This document shows positions 1 to 8,508 of a stretch of 64,000 bases of DNA, in pieces. The number at the start of each line of letters is the position of its first letter. Within the stretch, counting starts at the first letter, position 1. Origin of the DNA: UBA7803 sp034522075 (GTDB taxonomy: Bacteria > Pseudomonadota > Gammaproteobacteria > Pseudomonadales > Azotimanducaceae); contig JAXHLO010000024.1 of NCBI GenBank assembly GCA_034522075.1, positions 99,209 through 163,208 of the forward strand, written 5' to 3'. The translations under genes were made by a program, and so were the position numbers. The notes beneath the pieces were generated by a model. The model saw only the letters and a list, made by a program, of their open reading frames with translations. It did not search any database and was not told where the DNA came from.

Positions 1-803
1 GAGTCTTCACACGCCAGGCGCGGCGCACGCTGCCAGACATTGCCCGGCAGATAAGAGAGAAAGCGGCGGATCTGGCGGAAGGCGTCATGCTCGTCCTCGG
101 CAATGTTGTCCACCACGCCGGACAGGGCATGCACGGCGGCGCCGCCGAGTTCTTCCTTGCTCAGGCTCACGCCCAGGGCACGCTCCACCAGCGCCGGGCC
201 GCCGATCAGCACCTGGGCCGTATGCCGGGTCATGACCGCGAAGTGCGAGGCCACCAGGCGGCCGGCGGGAAATCCCGCTACCGCCCCCAGCGCAGCGGAA
301 GCGATGGGCACGGCGGACATGGCGTCGGCGATGATCTTGAAGCGCGGCTCGGCGAACACCGGCTCGCCCACCGTGCCGCCTTTGCGCCCGCTGCCGCGCA
401 CGCTGCCGCCGCCGCCTTCCAGCAGCCGCACCAGGGGCACCCGGTAGCGGCAGGCGAGATGCTCGGCGTAGATGCTCTTGCGCAGCCCGGCGGCATTGGG
501 TGAGCCGCCCTTGAGGGTGAAGTCCTCGCCGCCGGCCACCACCCGGCGCCCGTCGATGCGGCCGAACCCCAGCACGTAGTTGGCGGGGACGTAGCCGGTC
601 AGCTCGTCGTTGTCGTCGTACTCCGGAATCGCCGTGGCAGTGCCCTGCTCTTCGAAGCTGCCGGCGTCGAGCAGGGTGTCGATGCGCTCGCGGATGGTCA
701 GCTTGCCTCTGGCGTGCTGCCGGGCGATGCCGGCCTCACCGCCCTGCTGCTGCGCCAGATGGCGGCGCCGCTCGATCTCGCGGACTTCCCGTTCCCAGCT
801 CAT
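1..803 (-). CDS. Acyl-CoA carboxylase, carboxyltransferase (beta) subunit, partial
   Basis: The frame is open from ATG at 803 to the left window edge (267 codons, C-terminus missing). The product is a biotin-dependent carboxyltransferase of the propionyl-/methylcrotonyl-CoA carboxylase beta family, which moves a carboxyl group from carboxybiotin to an acyl-CoA. Visible family features are the N-terminal ARGKLTIRERIDTLLD segment (about residues 31-46), GGEDFTLKGGS (about 92-102) and the glycine-rich LLEGGGGSVRGSGRKGG stretch (about 129-145). It follows the crotonase gene by 10 bp and belongs with the biotin carboxylase at 1714-3024. The true substrate cannot be told from sequence. The biotin carrier subunit is not in the window and may lie further left. 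Confidence 0.9.
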   Translation of the reverse strand, partial: MSWEREVREIERRRHLAQQQGGEAGIARQHARGKLTIRERIDTLLDAGSFEEQGTATAIPEYDDNDELTGYVPANYVLGFGRIDGRRVVAGGEDFTLKGGSPNAAGLRKSIYAEHLACRYRVPLVRLLEGGGGSVRGSGRKGGTVGEPVFAEPRFKIIADAMSAVPIASAALGAVAGFPAGRLVASHFAVMTRHTAQVLIGGPALVERALGVSLSKEELGGAAVHALSGVVDNIAEDEHDAFRQIRRFLSYLPGNVWQRAPRLACED

Positions 804-813
804 CGCCGCTGGC

Positions 814-1620
814 TCAGCCGTCCGCGAACTGCGGCGCGCGCTTCTCGAAGTTGGCCTTCACCGCCTCGATCTGATTGGGCGACCCGATCAGGTCGGTCTG
901 CAGTTTCGACTCCAGCTCCAGGCCGGTGCGTTCGTCGGCATGCCAGCTCTCTTCCAGCAGCTTCTTGCCGGCTCGAATGGCATCCGGTGATTTGCCGGCG
1001 ATCTCCCGGGCCAGCTCCAGGGCTGCGGCCAGGGGGTCTTCGACGACATGGGTCACCAGACCCAGGGCATGGGCCTCTTCGCCGGACAGGATGCGCCCGG
1101 TAAAGGTCAGCTCCTTGGCCACGTCCAGCGGCACCAGGTCGCGCAGGGTCTGCGTCAGACTCATATCGGGGACCAGGCCCCACTTGATCTCCATGACGGA
1201 CAACCGGGCATCGGCGGCGGCGAAGCGGATATCGGCGCCCAGCGCGATCTGACAGCCGCCACCGAAGGCCACACCGTGAATGGCGGCGATCACCGGCATG
1301 GGCAGGCGTTTCCACACGTAGGCGGGGCGCTGGGCATGATTTTCCGGGCGCTCGTCGCGCTTAAGCAGGCCGCCGGTGCTGCCGCCGCCGCCCGCATTGC
1401 CGGCCATACCCTGAAAACTGCCCATGTCCAGCCCGGCACAGAAGCCGCGGCCATTGCCGGACAGCACCACGGCGCGCACCTGCCGGTTGTCGGCGAGAGA
1501 CTCGCCGGCCTCGATGATGGCCTGAAACATGTCCGGGCTCAGGGCGTTGTATTTGTCCACCCGATTGAGGCGCACGTCGGCCACGCCCTGGTCGATATCG
1601 ATGGTGACAAGTTCTGTCAT
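814..1620 (-). CDS. Crotonase / enoyl-CoA hydratase family protein
   Basis: 268 residues from ATG at 1620. An in-frame start 30 bp upstream would add a non-conserved leader. The oxyanion-hole segments GRGFCAGLDMGSF (about 58-69) and HGVAFGGGCQIALGAD (115-130) are clear. Two acidic residues typical of hydratases are kept, E143 in VMEIKWGLVP and E170 in AKELTFTG. A Gly/Ser-rich insertion of about 20 residues follows the first motif. The gene lies between the biotin carboxylase and the carboxyltransferase in the same orientation, so it probably hydrates an unsaturated acyl-CoA made or used by that carboxylase. Hydratase is likely, but other crotonase chemistry is possible. Confidence 0.88.
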   Translation of the reverse strand: MTELVTIDIDQGVADVRLNRVDKYNALSPDMFQAIIEAGESLADNRQVRAVVLSGNGRGFCAGLDMGSFQGMAGNAGGGGSTGGLLKRDERPENHAQRPAYVWKRLPMPVIAAIHGVAFGGGCQIALGADIRFAAADARLSVMEIKWGLVPDMSLTQTLRDLVPLDVAKELTFTGRILSGEEAHALGLVTHVVEDPLAAALELAREIAGKSPDAIRAGKKLLEESWHADERTGLELESKLQTDLIGSPNQIEAVKANFEKRAPQFADG

Positions 1621-1664
1621 GGTGGATTCCTGGCTGTAAAGGCAAAACACTAACTTACCATAAT

Positions 1665-1711
1665 GCTGTGGGAGCGATCTCCGGATCGCGACTGGAAAGT
1701 CGCTCCAACAA
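1665..1711. repeat. REP-like imperfect palindrome
   Basis: Intergenic stem-loop between the crotonase start and the biotin carboxylase stop. It begins TGTGGGAGCGATCTCC and closes with a GTCGCTCCAACA arm. It shares the GGGAGCGAnCTCC core with copies at 33.9, 60.4 and, more loosely, 31.4 and 61.7 kb. It probably acts as a REP-type element at the mRNA level; no coding role is seen. Confidence 0.7.
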
Positions 1712-1713
1712 GC

Positions 1714-3024
1714 TCAAAGAAACCCCGTGTGCACGTCGCCGGCCAGAAAGCGCTCGTCCTGCAGCACCCGCTCGAGCAATGCGCTGTTGCTCGGCACGCC
1801 CTGCACTTCCAGCGCCCGCACACCCACCAGCGTGCGGCCGATGGCCTGCTCCCGGCTGGCGCCGTGGCCGATGACCTTGGCGATCAGCGGGTCGTAGTAA
1901 GGCGTGACGGCCTGTCCGGCCCGGTAGCCGGTCTCGAAGCGCACGCCGAACAGGTCCGGTGTGCGCAGCCGGGTAAGAACGCCGGTGGCCGGGTGGCCGG
2001 TGCGCAGGTCTTCGGCATAGACCCGCGCCTCCACCGCACAGCCATTCAGCTCCGGGCGCTGCGGCAGCTCGGCCCCTGCCGCCAGGGCGATCTGTGTGGC
2101 GACCAGATCGACGCCCGTTACTGCCTCGGTGACCGCGTGCTCCACCTGAATGCGGGTATTCATCTCGATGAAGCCGAAAGTGCCGTCAGAGCCGCGCAGG
2201 GTTTCCAGAGTGCCGATGTTGTCGTAGCCCAGCTCAGCCATGGCCTGCTCCGCCCGCCGGGCCAGGTCTTCCACGGCAGCCCGCTGCAGACCCGGGGCCG
2301 GCGCCTCTTCGATGATCTTGCGGTGGCGCTGCTGCACCGAGCAGTCGCGCTCATAGAGATGCACGGCACCGCCGCGGCCGTCACCAAGGAGCTGAATCTC
2401 CACGTGCCGCGGCCGCTCAACGCAGGCCTCCAGGAACACGGTGCCGTCGCCGAAGGCGGCCTCGGCCACTCGGCGCGCCTGCGGCAGGGCCCGGGCCAGT
2501 TCCTGTTCGTCGCGGACCACCTGCATGCCGATACCGCCGCCGCCGGCCGCCGGTTTGAGCATGAGCGGATAGCCGATGCGCTCTGCTGCCTCGGCAGCCT
2601 CGGCAGCACTGGTCAGCGCCCCGCTGCCAGGCAGCACCGGGAAACCATGCTCAGCCATGAGACTGCGCGCCCGAATCTTGTCACCCATGGTTTCGAGCCA
2701 GTGGGGCGACGGCCCGATGAATACCGCGCCGTGCTCCCGGACGGCATGGGCAAAAGCTGCGTTCTCGGCCAGAAAGCCATAGCCCGGGTGAACGGCGTCC
2801 GCTCCGGAATCGGTGAGGCACTGCAACAGGGCCTGCTGATTCAGATAGGTCTCGGCCGCCGTGTTGCCCGCCAGGGGCCAGGCCTCGTCCGCTTCTTCGA
2901 GATAGGGCGCACCGGCGTCGGCCTCTGCGTAGACCACGGCACAGCCGATTCCCAGCGCCCGGCAGGCCCGTACCACGCGGCGCGCGATGGCGCCGCGATT
3001 GGCAATCAGGACCTTGGCGAACAC
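1714..3024 (-). CDS. Acyl-CoA carboxylase, biotin carboxylase subunit
   Basis: 436 residues, close to the roughly 445 of stand-alone biotin carboxylases. The order is as expected: N-terminal KVLIANRGAIARRVVRACR, YGFLAENAAFA, the ATP-grasp glycine loop KPAAGGGGIGM (about 158-168), the HVEIQLLGD segment, and the catalytic EMNTRIQVEHAVTE segment in the second half. The protein ends after the biotin carboxylase C-terminal domain. There is no biotinyl domain and no AMKM motif, so a separate carrier protein is needed. It would carboxylate biotin with ATP and bicarbonate and hand over to the carboxyltransferase at 1-803. It starts 12 bp after the stop of the small gene at 3037-3390, suggesting one transcript. 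Confidence 0.92.
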   Translation of the reverse strand: MFAKVLIANRGAIARRVVRACRALGIGCAVVYAEADAGAPYLEEADEAWPLAGNTAAETYLNQQALLQCLTDSGADAVHPGYGFLAENAAFAHAVREHGAVFIGPSPHWLETMGDKIRARSLMAEHGFPVLPGSGALTSAAEAAEAAERIGYPLMLKPAAGGGGIGMQVVRDEQELARALPQARRVAEAAFGDGTVFLEACVERPRHVEIQLLGDGRGGAVHLYERDCSVQQRHRKIIEEAPAPGLQRAAVEDLARRAEQAMAELGYDNIGTLETLRGSDGTFGFIEMNTRIQVEHAVTEAVTGVDLVATQIALAAGAELPQRPELNGCAVEARVYAEDLRTGHPATGVLTRLRTPDLFGVRFETGYRAGQAVTPYYDPLIAKVIGHGASREQAIGRTLVGVRALEVQGVPSNSALLERVLQDERFLAGDVHTGFL

Positions 3025-3036
3025 TGCCGCGGCCGG

Positions 3037-3390
3037 TTATTGATCATTGTCGGCGCGCTGCTCCAGATAGCGTTCATATTCCAGCCAGGCCTCCACGAAA
3101 CCGCCCAGCCCCCGGCCCCGGGTGCCGCTGGAAGTACGGCCCTCGGCGGCAGCGGCCTCAATCTGGCGGCGCAGAGCGCGGACTTCGGGCAGGCTCAAGT
3201 CCATCTGGAACATGTCCGTGGCCGCATCGCCTTCATGGTCGTCGGGCTTGGGTACCGGCTGTGCGCTGAGACCGTCGTTCAGGCGGAACTTGAGCGACGG
3301 TTCGTCCAGCAGTTCGCGGGTCTGTTCGAGCAGCCAGCGGCTGCAGACATCGGGTGTGTCGCACAATGCCTTGTAGCGATTCCAGTCCAT
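3037..3390 (-). CDS. Conserved-looking small protein of unknown function in carboxylase operon
   Basis: 117 residues, not recognised. It is soluble, acidic and rich in Glu and Arg, with two helical-looking segments (WLLEQTRELLDEPSLKF at about 19-35 and VRALRRQIEAAAAE at about 70-83) and a Gly/Arg-rich hinge before a Trp/Tyr-rich C-terminal helix. No signal peptide or metal motif is seen. It is the first gene of the carboxylase transcript, 12 bp ahead of the biotin carboxylase, and may be a small accessory subunit. That role is inferred from position only. Confidence 0.6.
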   Translation of the reverse strand: MDWNRYKALCDTPDVCSRWLLEQTRELLDEPSLKFRLNDGLSAQPVPKPDDHEGDAATDMFQMDLSLPEVRALRRQIEAAAAEGRTSSGTRGRGLGGFVEAWLEYERYLEQRADNDQ

Positions 3391-3441
3391 GGCTACTCTG
3401 CTCCAGCGTTTTCAACCAATGTGACTTTCCGGGGCCCGCGC

Positions 3442-4539
3442 ATGTTAACAAAAGCCGACGACTATCCCATCCACCAGACCGCCGAACCCATTGCCTACGC
3501 CGGTACCGATCGCAATTTCTACGATCGCTACTTTTTCAACGGCTATCAGCGCCGCGGCGATGTGTTCTTCGCCGGCGCGCTGGGCGTCTACCCCCACCTC
3601 AACGTCATGGATGCGTCCTTCTGCGTCATTCACGACGGCAAGCAGTACAACGTGCACGCCTCCCGCACGCTGCACATGGAACGCCTGGAAACCCGCGTGG
3701 GGCCCATAGAGGTCGAGGTCATCGAGCCCCTGAACGTGCTGCGCTTCACCTGCACCGACCCGGACAACGGCATCGTCGCCGACGTCACGTTCAACGCCCG
3801 GTTCCCCGCCATCGAGGAGCCGCGCTTCACGCGCCGGCTCGGCGCCATGACCATGATGGACTACACGCGCATGACCCAGAACGGCGCCTACGATGGCTAT
3901 GTCGAGATCAACGGCGAGCGTATTGCCTTCACCACCGGAGATTCCTGGGGTACCCGCGACCGCTCCTGGGGCATCCGGCCGGTGGGCCTGCGCGACCCGC
4001 AGACCAATCCCTACAGCGGAGCACCGCAGTTCTTCTGGCTGTGGTGCCCGGTGAACTTCGACGACTGCGCCACCTTCTATCACCTGAATGCCGATGCCGC
4101 CGGCGAGCCGTGGAACACCATGGGGCGGCTGGTCGACGCGGACGGGCAGGAGGAAATGGCCAGTGCCGTGAGCCGGCTGGACTACCAGTCGGGTACGCGG
4201 CTGGCGCAGACCGCACGCATGGAACTGCAGCGGCGCAACGGCGAAAGCCTGGTGGCCGAGCTGACGCCGCGGCAGACGTTCTACATGAAGGGCCTGGGCT
4301 ACGGGCATCCGGAGTGGAGCCACGGGCTGTACCACGGCGAGCTCGATACCGGCTTCGAGATCTTCGACCTGAACGCCATGGATCCCGCCGACCCCACCCA
4401 TTTCCACGTGCAGGCCATCTGCGATGTCACGCTGCACCGTGACGGCCGGCAGCAGACGGGCAAGGGCGTGCTGGAGCAACTGGTCATCGGCCCTTATGCA
4501 CCGTATGGCTTCGAAGAGACGGCCGATCTGGCGCCCTGA
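3442..4539 (+). CDS. DUF7064/DUF7065-like protein of unknown function
   Basis: 365 residues from ATG at 3442. The frame stays open far upstream, but only the part after this ATG looks like protein. It is rich in beta-prone, aromatic segments such as RNFYDRYFFNGYQ (about 25-37) and GDSWGTRDRSWGIRP (about 167-181), with no signal peptide or membrane segment. The pattern resembles DUF7064/DUF7065 proteins (a lipocalin/CrtC-like double barrel), assigned from memory. It is divergent from the carboxylase operon, separated by about 50 bp. Such proteins often sit with lipid or steroid catabolism genes, which fits the neighbours. The reaction, if any, is unknown. Confidence 0.65.
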   Translation: MLTKADDYPIHQTAEPIAYAGTDRNFYDRYFFNGYQRRGDVFFAGALGVYPHLNVMDASFCVIHDGKQYNVHASRTLHMERLETRVGPIEVEVIEPLNVLRFTCTDPDNGIVADVTFNARFPAIEEPRFTRRLGAMTMMDYTRMTQNGAYDGYVEINGERIAFTTGDSWGTRDRSWGIRPVGLRDPQTNPYSGAPQFFWLWCPVNFDDCATFYHLNADAAGEPWNTMGRLVDADGQEEMASAVSRLDYQSGTRLAQTARMELQRRNGESLVAELTPRQTFYMKGLGYGHPEWSHGLYHGELDTGFEIFDLNAMDPADPTHFHVQAICDVTLHRDGRQQTGKGVLEQLVIGPYAPYGFEETADLAP

Positions 4540-4553
4540 CGCTGTCCACCGAA

Positions 4554-5759
4554 TCAGTCGAAGCCGAGTTCGGCCTCCATTTCATCGGCTTCCGCCTCGA
4601 ACTCGGCGCGCTCCGCATCGGACTTGAGTAGCTTGTCTGCTGCCTCACGCATTTCCGTCTCAGAGGGCAATGCCTCGCGCAGCTTGTCGGCACGGGCCGT
4701 CATGCGCGCCTGATGGGCTTCCCGGGCAGCTTCGAGCTCGCCCTGCAAGCCGGCGCGCTCGGCTTGAATTGTCTCACTGGCGCCGCGCAGACCGATCAGG
4801 TCATAGAATCCGGCCGCATAGCCGTAGAGCCCGTCGCGGACCGCCAGGTTCACCGCCGGATCGCGAGCCAGTTCGAGCAGAGCCTCCGCCCGGCTCTCGA
4901 TGCGCTCTTCCACGGCGCGGGTTTCCCCGTCCTGCCCGGCAAAGCCCAGAGCCCTGCCGAGTATCTGCCGGGAACGCGGCGCCCGGTAGAAGACCACGGG
5001 ACGCTCACCGCGCAGTAGCGGTTCGTCGGCCGCGCCCTCGCCCATGACGGCGCTGAGCAACTCGTCCGCCTGCGCCAGACCCGCTGCACCCTGACGCTCC
5101 ATCTCGGAAGGCGGCGCCTCCCAGGCGCGGGCTTCCTCCGCCAGCAGGTCCGCGGTGCGCTCGCCGGCCCGGGCCAGCAGCGACGATTGCACAGCGCGAA
5201 CGCTGTCCCGCCAGCGGCCTGCCTCCTCGAAGTCATAGGGCGGCAGATCGCCGCCCACTCCCGCCGCAGAGGTATCGGCAAGCTGCTGCTCGAGCACGCC
5301 GAAGACGTGATTGACCAGCGCCGGCTCATCCGGCAGGTCGTCGAGGAGCGTTTCCAGGCGTGCGGCAAGACGTCCCTGAACCAGCCAGTGCAGGGCGCTG
5401 TTGCGGCCGCGGAAGCGGTCAGCTGCAGCCAGGGCGGCGTCGGCGCGAACCGAAGCCAGGTCTCTGCGTAGTTCGAACAACCGACGGTACGGCGCCGGGC
5501 CCAGACAGCGAGGCGACACGGAGACGTCCGCCGAGCGGGGAAACAGAGCCTGAGCTTCGTAGAGCGCCTGCTCCGCGGCATCCGCATCGCCCCCCTCGAG
5601 CGCTGCGGCAGCCAGATCCAGGCGCGCCTCGACCCAATCCAGGCTGTCGGGGGTCAGCGCCGCCCGACACCCGGCAGGAACGGCGTCAGCGGCCTGTGCG
5701 CCGGCGCCGAGCAGACAAGCCAGGACCAATGCGAAGCCGGCGCCATGGGTGCAATGCAT
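4554..5759 (-). CDS. Exported alpha-helical protein of unknown function
   Basis: 401 residues. ATG at 5759 is preceded by a strong ribosome site, GGGGGAGGA. Residues 1-24 form a signal peptide ending AQAADA, so the mature protein is probably periplasmic. The rest is almost entirely helical and Ala/Glu/Arg-rich, with TPR-like periodicity near residues 40-75 and a long charged coiled coil from about 330 to the C-terminus (many EAxxEAH and EMREAADKLL units). Two cysteines at about 31 and 84 could pair. It converges on the gene at 3442-4539 and is divergent from 5896-6741. I do not recognise the family. Confidence 0.72.
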   Translation of the reverse strand: MHCTHGAGFALVLACLLGAGAQAADAVPAGCRAALTPDSLDWVEARLDLAAAALEGGDADAAEQALYEAQALFPRSADVSVSPRCLGPAPYRRLFELRRDLASVRADAALAAADRFRGRNSALHWLVQGRLAARLETLLDDLPDEPALVNHVFGVLEQQLADTSAAGVGGDLPPYDFEEAGRWRDSVRAVQSSLLARAGERTADLLAEEARAWEAPPSEMERQGAAGLAQADELLSAVMGEGAADEPLLRGERPVVFYRAPRSRQILGRALGFAGQDGETRAVEERIESRAEALLELARDPAVNLAVRDGLYGYAAGFYDLIGLRGASETIQAERAGLQGELEAAREAHQARMTARADKLREALPSETEMREAADKLLKSDAERAEFEAEADEMEAELGFD

Positions 5760-5895
5760 CGAATTCCTCCCCCGCTGTGCATCGCGCCCAGCATAACTCT
5801 ACAGATCATGTCGGCAACCTCTATACTGTGCGCAAAGTGGGGCGGAGCTGCCCCGGAACCCATCGCTCGTGCCCCACGGTATCAAGGAGGCGCCC

Positions 5896-6741
5896 ATGAA
5901 CATGCGCAGAACCCTCACTTCCAGCCTTTCCCTGGCCCTGCTGCTGACCGCCACCCAGGTCCAGGCATTCGGCGGCGGCCTGGCCATCGGCATGTCGCGA
6001 ATGAACGACGACGGCAGCCTGGCGGAGGCCCTGAACGTGTCCTTCACCGCCAAGGCCACCCTGGAGACGGAAGACATCAACATCGAGGAAACCATGTACT
6101 ACCGGCCCGGCAAGCTGCGCGAAGAGATGCAGATGGCCGGCCAGGATATGGCGGTCATTCAGCGCCACGACCTGGGCAAGATGTGGATGGTCATGCCGCA
6201 GGGCATGTACATGGAGCATCCCATCGACGACCCGGGCGAGCAGGCCAAGTCGTTCGAGCTGATAGAGCACGAGCAGGTGGGCAGTGAAGTGGTCAACGGC
6301 ATGCAGACCACCAAGTACAAGACCATCTGGCAGACCGACGACGGGCGATTCGGCGGCTTCAGCTGGGTGACCGAGGACGGCATCGCGGTGAAAGCGTTTC
6401 TGGTCTCCGAACACAACGGCGACAAGCAGCGCATCCGCTTCCAGATCACGGAACTGACCCGCACCGAACAACCCCAATCCCTGTTCGAGGTTCCCGACGG
6501 CTATACCAGGCTCGACATGTCCTCCGGCCGCGGCCTTTCCGGCCTGATGCAGGGCGCCGGCAACAACGCGGCGCGCCCGCAGGGCTACCCGCAGCGTGAC
6601 CGGCAGAGCAACCCGGAAAGCGAGCTCACGCCGGCGGAAGCGGCTGCCCGGGCGGCGGAAGAAGCCGCCAAAGCGGAAACCAGCAATCAGATCAACAGAA
6701 AAGTCCGCGAGGGCATTCGTGGGCTGTTCAACCGCGACTGA
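5896..6741 (+). CDS. Exported DUF4412-like protein
   Basis: 281 residues. ATG at 5896 lies 5 bp after AAGGAGG; an upstream in-frame start at 5869 has no such site. The signal peptide covers about residues 1-24, ending VQAFG. The middle (40-200) is rich in beta strands with the pattern MYYRPGKLREEMQMAGQ, then WMVMPQGMYMEHP, then SLFEVPDGYTRLDM, as in DUF4412 and related outer-membrane or periplasmic lipid-binding-like proteins. A low-complexity Asn/Arg/Ala-rich tail follows (about 215-281). It has its own promoter region, divergent from 5759. Its function is not known. Confidence 0.72.
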   Translation: MNMRRTLTSSLSLALLLTATQVQAFGGGLAIGMSRMNDDGSLAEALNVSFTAKATLETEDINIEETMYYRPGKLREEMQMAGQDMAVIQRHDLGKMWMVMPQGMYMEHPIDDPGEQAKSFELIEHEQVGSEVVNGMQTTKYKTIWQTDDGRFGGFSWVTEDGIAVKAFLVSEHNGDKQRIRFQITELTRTEQPQSLFEVPDGYTRLDMSSGRGLSGLMQGAGNNAARPQGYPQRDRQSNPESELTPAEAAARAAEEAAKAETSNQINRKVREGIRGLFNRD

Positions 6742-6774
6742 CGCTCAGCCCGCACCAGCCAGCCGGGCGCCTCG

Positions 6775-7701
6775 CTACCCCAGGTCCAGCGAGCGCCCGG
6801 TGAGGCGCTCGTAAGCTTCCAGGTAACGGCCCATGGTCTTCTCGACGACCTCATCCGGCAGGGTCGGGCCGGGCGGCGTCTTGTCCCACTTGCCGTCGGC
6901 AACCAGGGTTTCCAGGTAATTGCGCACGATCTGCTTGTCGAAGCTCGGCTGTTCACCCCCCGGCTGCCACTGATCGGCCGGCCAGAAGCGCGAACTGTCC
7001 GGCGTGAAGATCTCGTCGATGAGCAGCGGCGTATCCTGGCCGGGCAGACGGCCGAACTCGAACTTGGTGTCAGCCAGGATGATACCCCGCTCCAGGGCGT
7101 AGTCGCGGGCCGCCGTGTACAGGTCGAGGGTCGTTTCACCCAGCCACCCCATCAGGTCTGCGCCGACCAGAGCAGCCCCTTCGTCGAAGCTGATGTTCTC
7201 ATCGTGGCCGGTGTCCGCCTTGGTGGAGGGCGTGAACAGGGGCTCGGCCAGCCGATCGCTGTTGCGCAGACCATCCGGCAGGGGAATGCCGCACACGGCC
7301 CCGGTGCGCTGATAGTCCTTCCAGCCGCTGCCGGTGATATATCCCCGCGCAATACACTCGATGGGCACCACTTCGGTTTTCCGGCACAGCATGATGCGCC
7401 CGTCCAGCTCGCGGCGCTGCGCATCGCTCAGACCGGGAACGTCGTTCACGTCAGTGGACAGCAGATGGTGATCCACCCGGTCGGCAAAATGCTCGAACCA
7501 GAAACGCGATATCTGGGTGAGCACGATGCCTTTGCCGGGCAGGCCATTGGTCATGACCACATCGAACGCACTGACGCGGTCGGTAGCGACGATCAACAGG
7601 GCGGCTTCGCCGCCGGGCAGATCCACGTCGTAGATGTCGCGGACTTTGCCGCTGCGGCGATTGGGCAGATCGAGACGGGTTTCCAGCAGAGCTTGTGTCA
7701 T
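6775..7701 (-). CDS. purC: Phosphoribosylaminoimidazole-succinocarboxamide synthase
   Basis: 308 residues, matching the long (yeast ADE1-like) form of SAICAR synthetase that many gammaproteobacteria use. The enzyme joins CAIR and aspartate with ATP in de novo purine synthesis. Visible signatures are RSGKVRDIYDV (about 16-26), SAFDVVMTNGLPGKG (44-58), the IECIARGYITGSGWKDY segment (about 114-128) and ADTKFEFGR (about 208-216). It is followed 37 bp upstream in the same orientation by an SDR gene. The start at 7701 gives the expected N-terminus. Confidence 0.97.
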   Translation of the reverse strand: MTQALLETRLDLPNRRSGKVRDIYDVDLPGGEAALLIVATDRVSAFDVVMTNGLPGKGIVLTQISRFWFEHFADRVDHHLLSTDVNDVPGLSDAQRRELDGRIMLCRKTEVVPIECIARGYITGSGWKDYQRTGAVCGIPLPDGLRNSDRLAEPLFTPSTKADTGHDENISFDEGAALVGADLMGWLGETTLDLYTAARDYALERGIILADTKFEFGRLPGQDTPLLIDEIFTPDSSRFWPADQWQPGGEQPSFDKQIVRNYLETLVADGKWDKTPPGPTLPDEVVEKTMGRYLEAYERLTGRSLDLG

Positions 7702-7738
7702 GGTTTATCAATTCGTCCGTTGTCAGGTTGCGTGGTAC

Positions 7739-8503
7739 TCAGGATGTATTGCCGCCGTCAGCCATGTATACCGAGCCGGTTACCCAGACGCTGTCGTCAC
7801 TGGCCAGGAACAGCATGACCCGGGCGATCTCCTCCGGTGTCCCGTAGCGATTCATGGGAATGCCGGAGGTGATGGCTTCTTTGGCGGCCGACGCCGAGCC
7901 CGGCAGCATACCTTCCTCGAGGCTGCGCATCATCCTGGTTTCCACCGGAGACGGGTTGACGGTATTCACGCGGATGTTCAAGGGCGCACATTCCCGGGCC
8001 GCCGAGCGCATGAGACCGATCACCGCATGCTTGCTGGTGACGTAGGCCGACACACCCGGCGCGCCCTTGACCCCGGCCACCGACGAGGTAATCACGATGC
8101 TGCCGCCGCCGCGGGCCTGCAGCGCGGGAATGGCTGACTTCAGGCCCAGGAACACGCCTTTGACGTTGACGTTCAGCACCTGGTCGAAGCGGGCCTCATC
8201 GTAGTCGGTGATGTTCGCCACATCGCCTTCGATGCCGGCATTGGCCAGCAGCACGTCCACGCCGCCGTAGCGCTCCGCGGCGGTACGGATCATGGCTTCG
8301 TTGTCCGCCGCGCGGGTCACATCGCCGACGAAATAGCTGACCCGGTTGCTACCGGCGGCCGCCACTGCTTCCTTGAGTGCGGTCTCGTCGAGATCCACCA
8401 GCAGAACGCTGGCACCCTCGGCAGCGAACAGTGTTCCGGCAGCGCGGCCGATGCCGCCGGCACCGCCGGTGATCACCGCAACTTTGTCCTGCAGTCTCTC
8501 CAT
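7739..8503 (-). CDS. Short-chain dehydrogenase/reductase (SDR)
   Basis: 254 residues, a classical SDR. The nucleotide-binding TGGAGGIG is at 12-19, with an acidic residue at the end of beta 2 (LVDLD) that favours NAD over NADP. NAG is at about 90, the catalytic Ser in ITSSVAG at about 140, and the YxxxK pair in AYVTSKHA at about 153-157. Substrate is unknown. Its nearness to the carboxylase and crotonase cluster fits a 3-hydroxyacyl-CoA or alcohol dehydrogenase, but that is inference. Its start lies 5 bp after the stop of the GGDEF-EAL gene, so they may share a transcript. Confidence 0.9.
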   Translation of the reverse strand: MERLQDKVAVITGGAGGIGRAAGTLFAAEGASVLLVDLDETALKEAVAAAGSNRVSYFVGDVTRAADNEAMIRTAAERYGGVDVLLANAGIEGDVANITDYDEARFDQVLNVNVKGVFLGLKSAIPALQARGGGSIVITSSVAGVKGAPGVSAYVTSKHAVIGLMRSAARECAPLNIRVNTVNPSPVETRMMRSLEEGMLPGSASAAKEAITSGIPMNRYGTPEEIARVMLFLASDDSVWVTGSVYMADGGNTS

Positions 8504-8508
8504 GTCCG

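Noticed and set aside
1663..4539. Very long + strand open frame of 958 codons
   Set aside because: Only the last 365 codons (from 3442) resemble protein. The rest is antisense to the biotin carboxylase and its small neighbour, as happens in GC-rich DNA.
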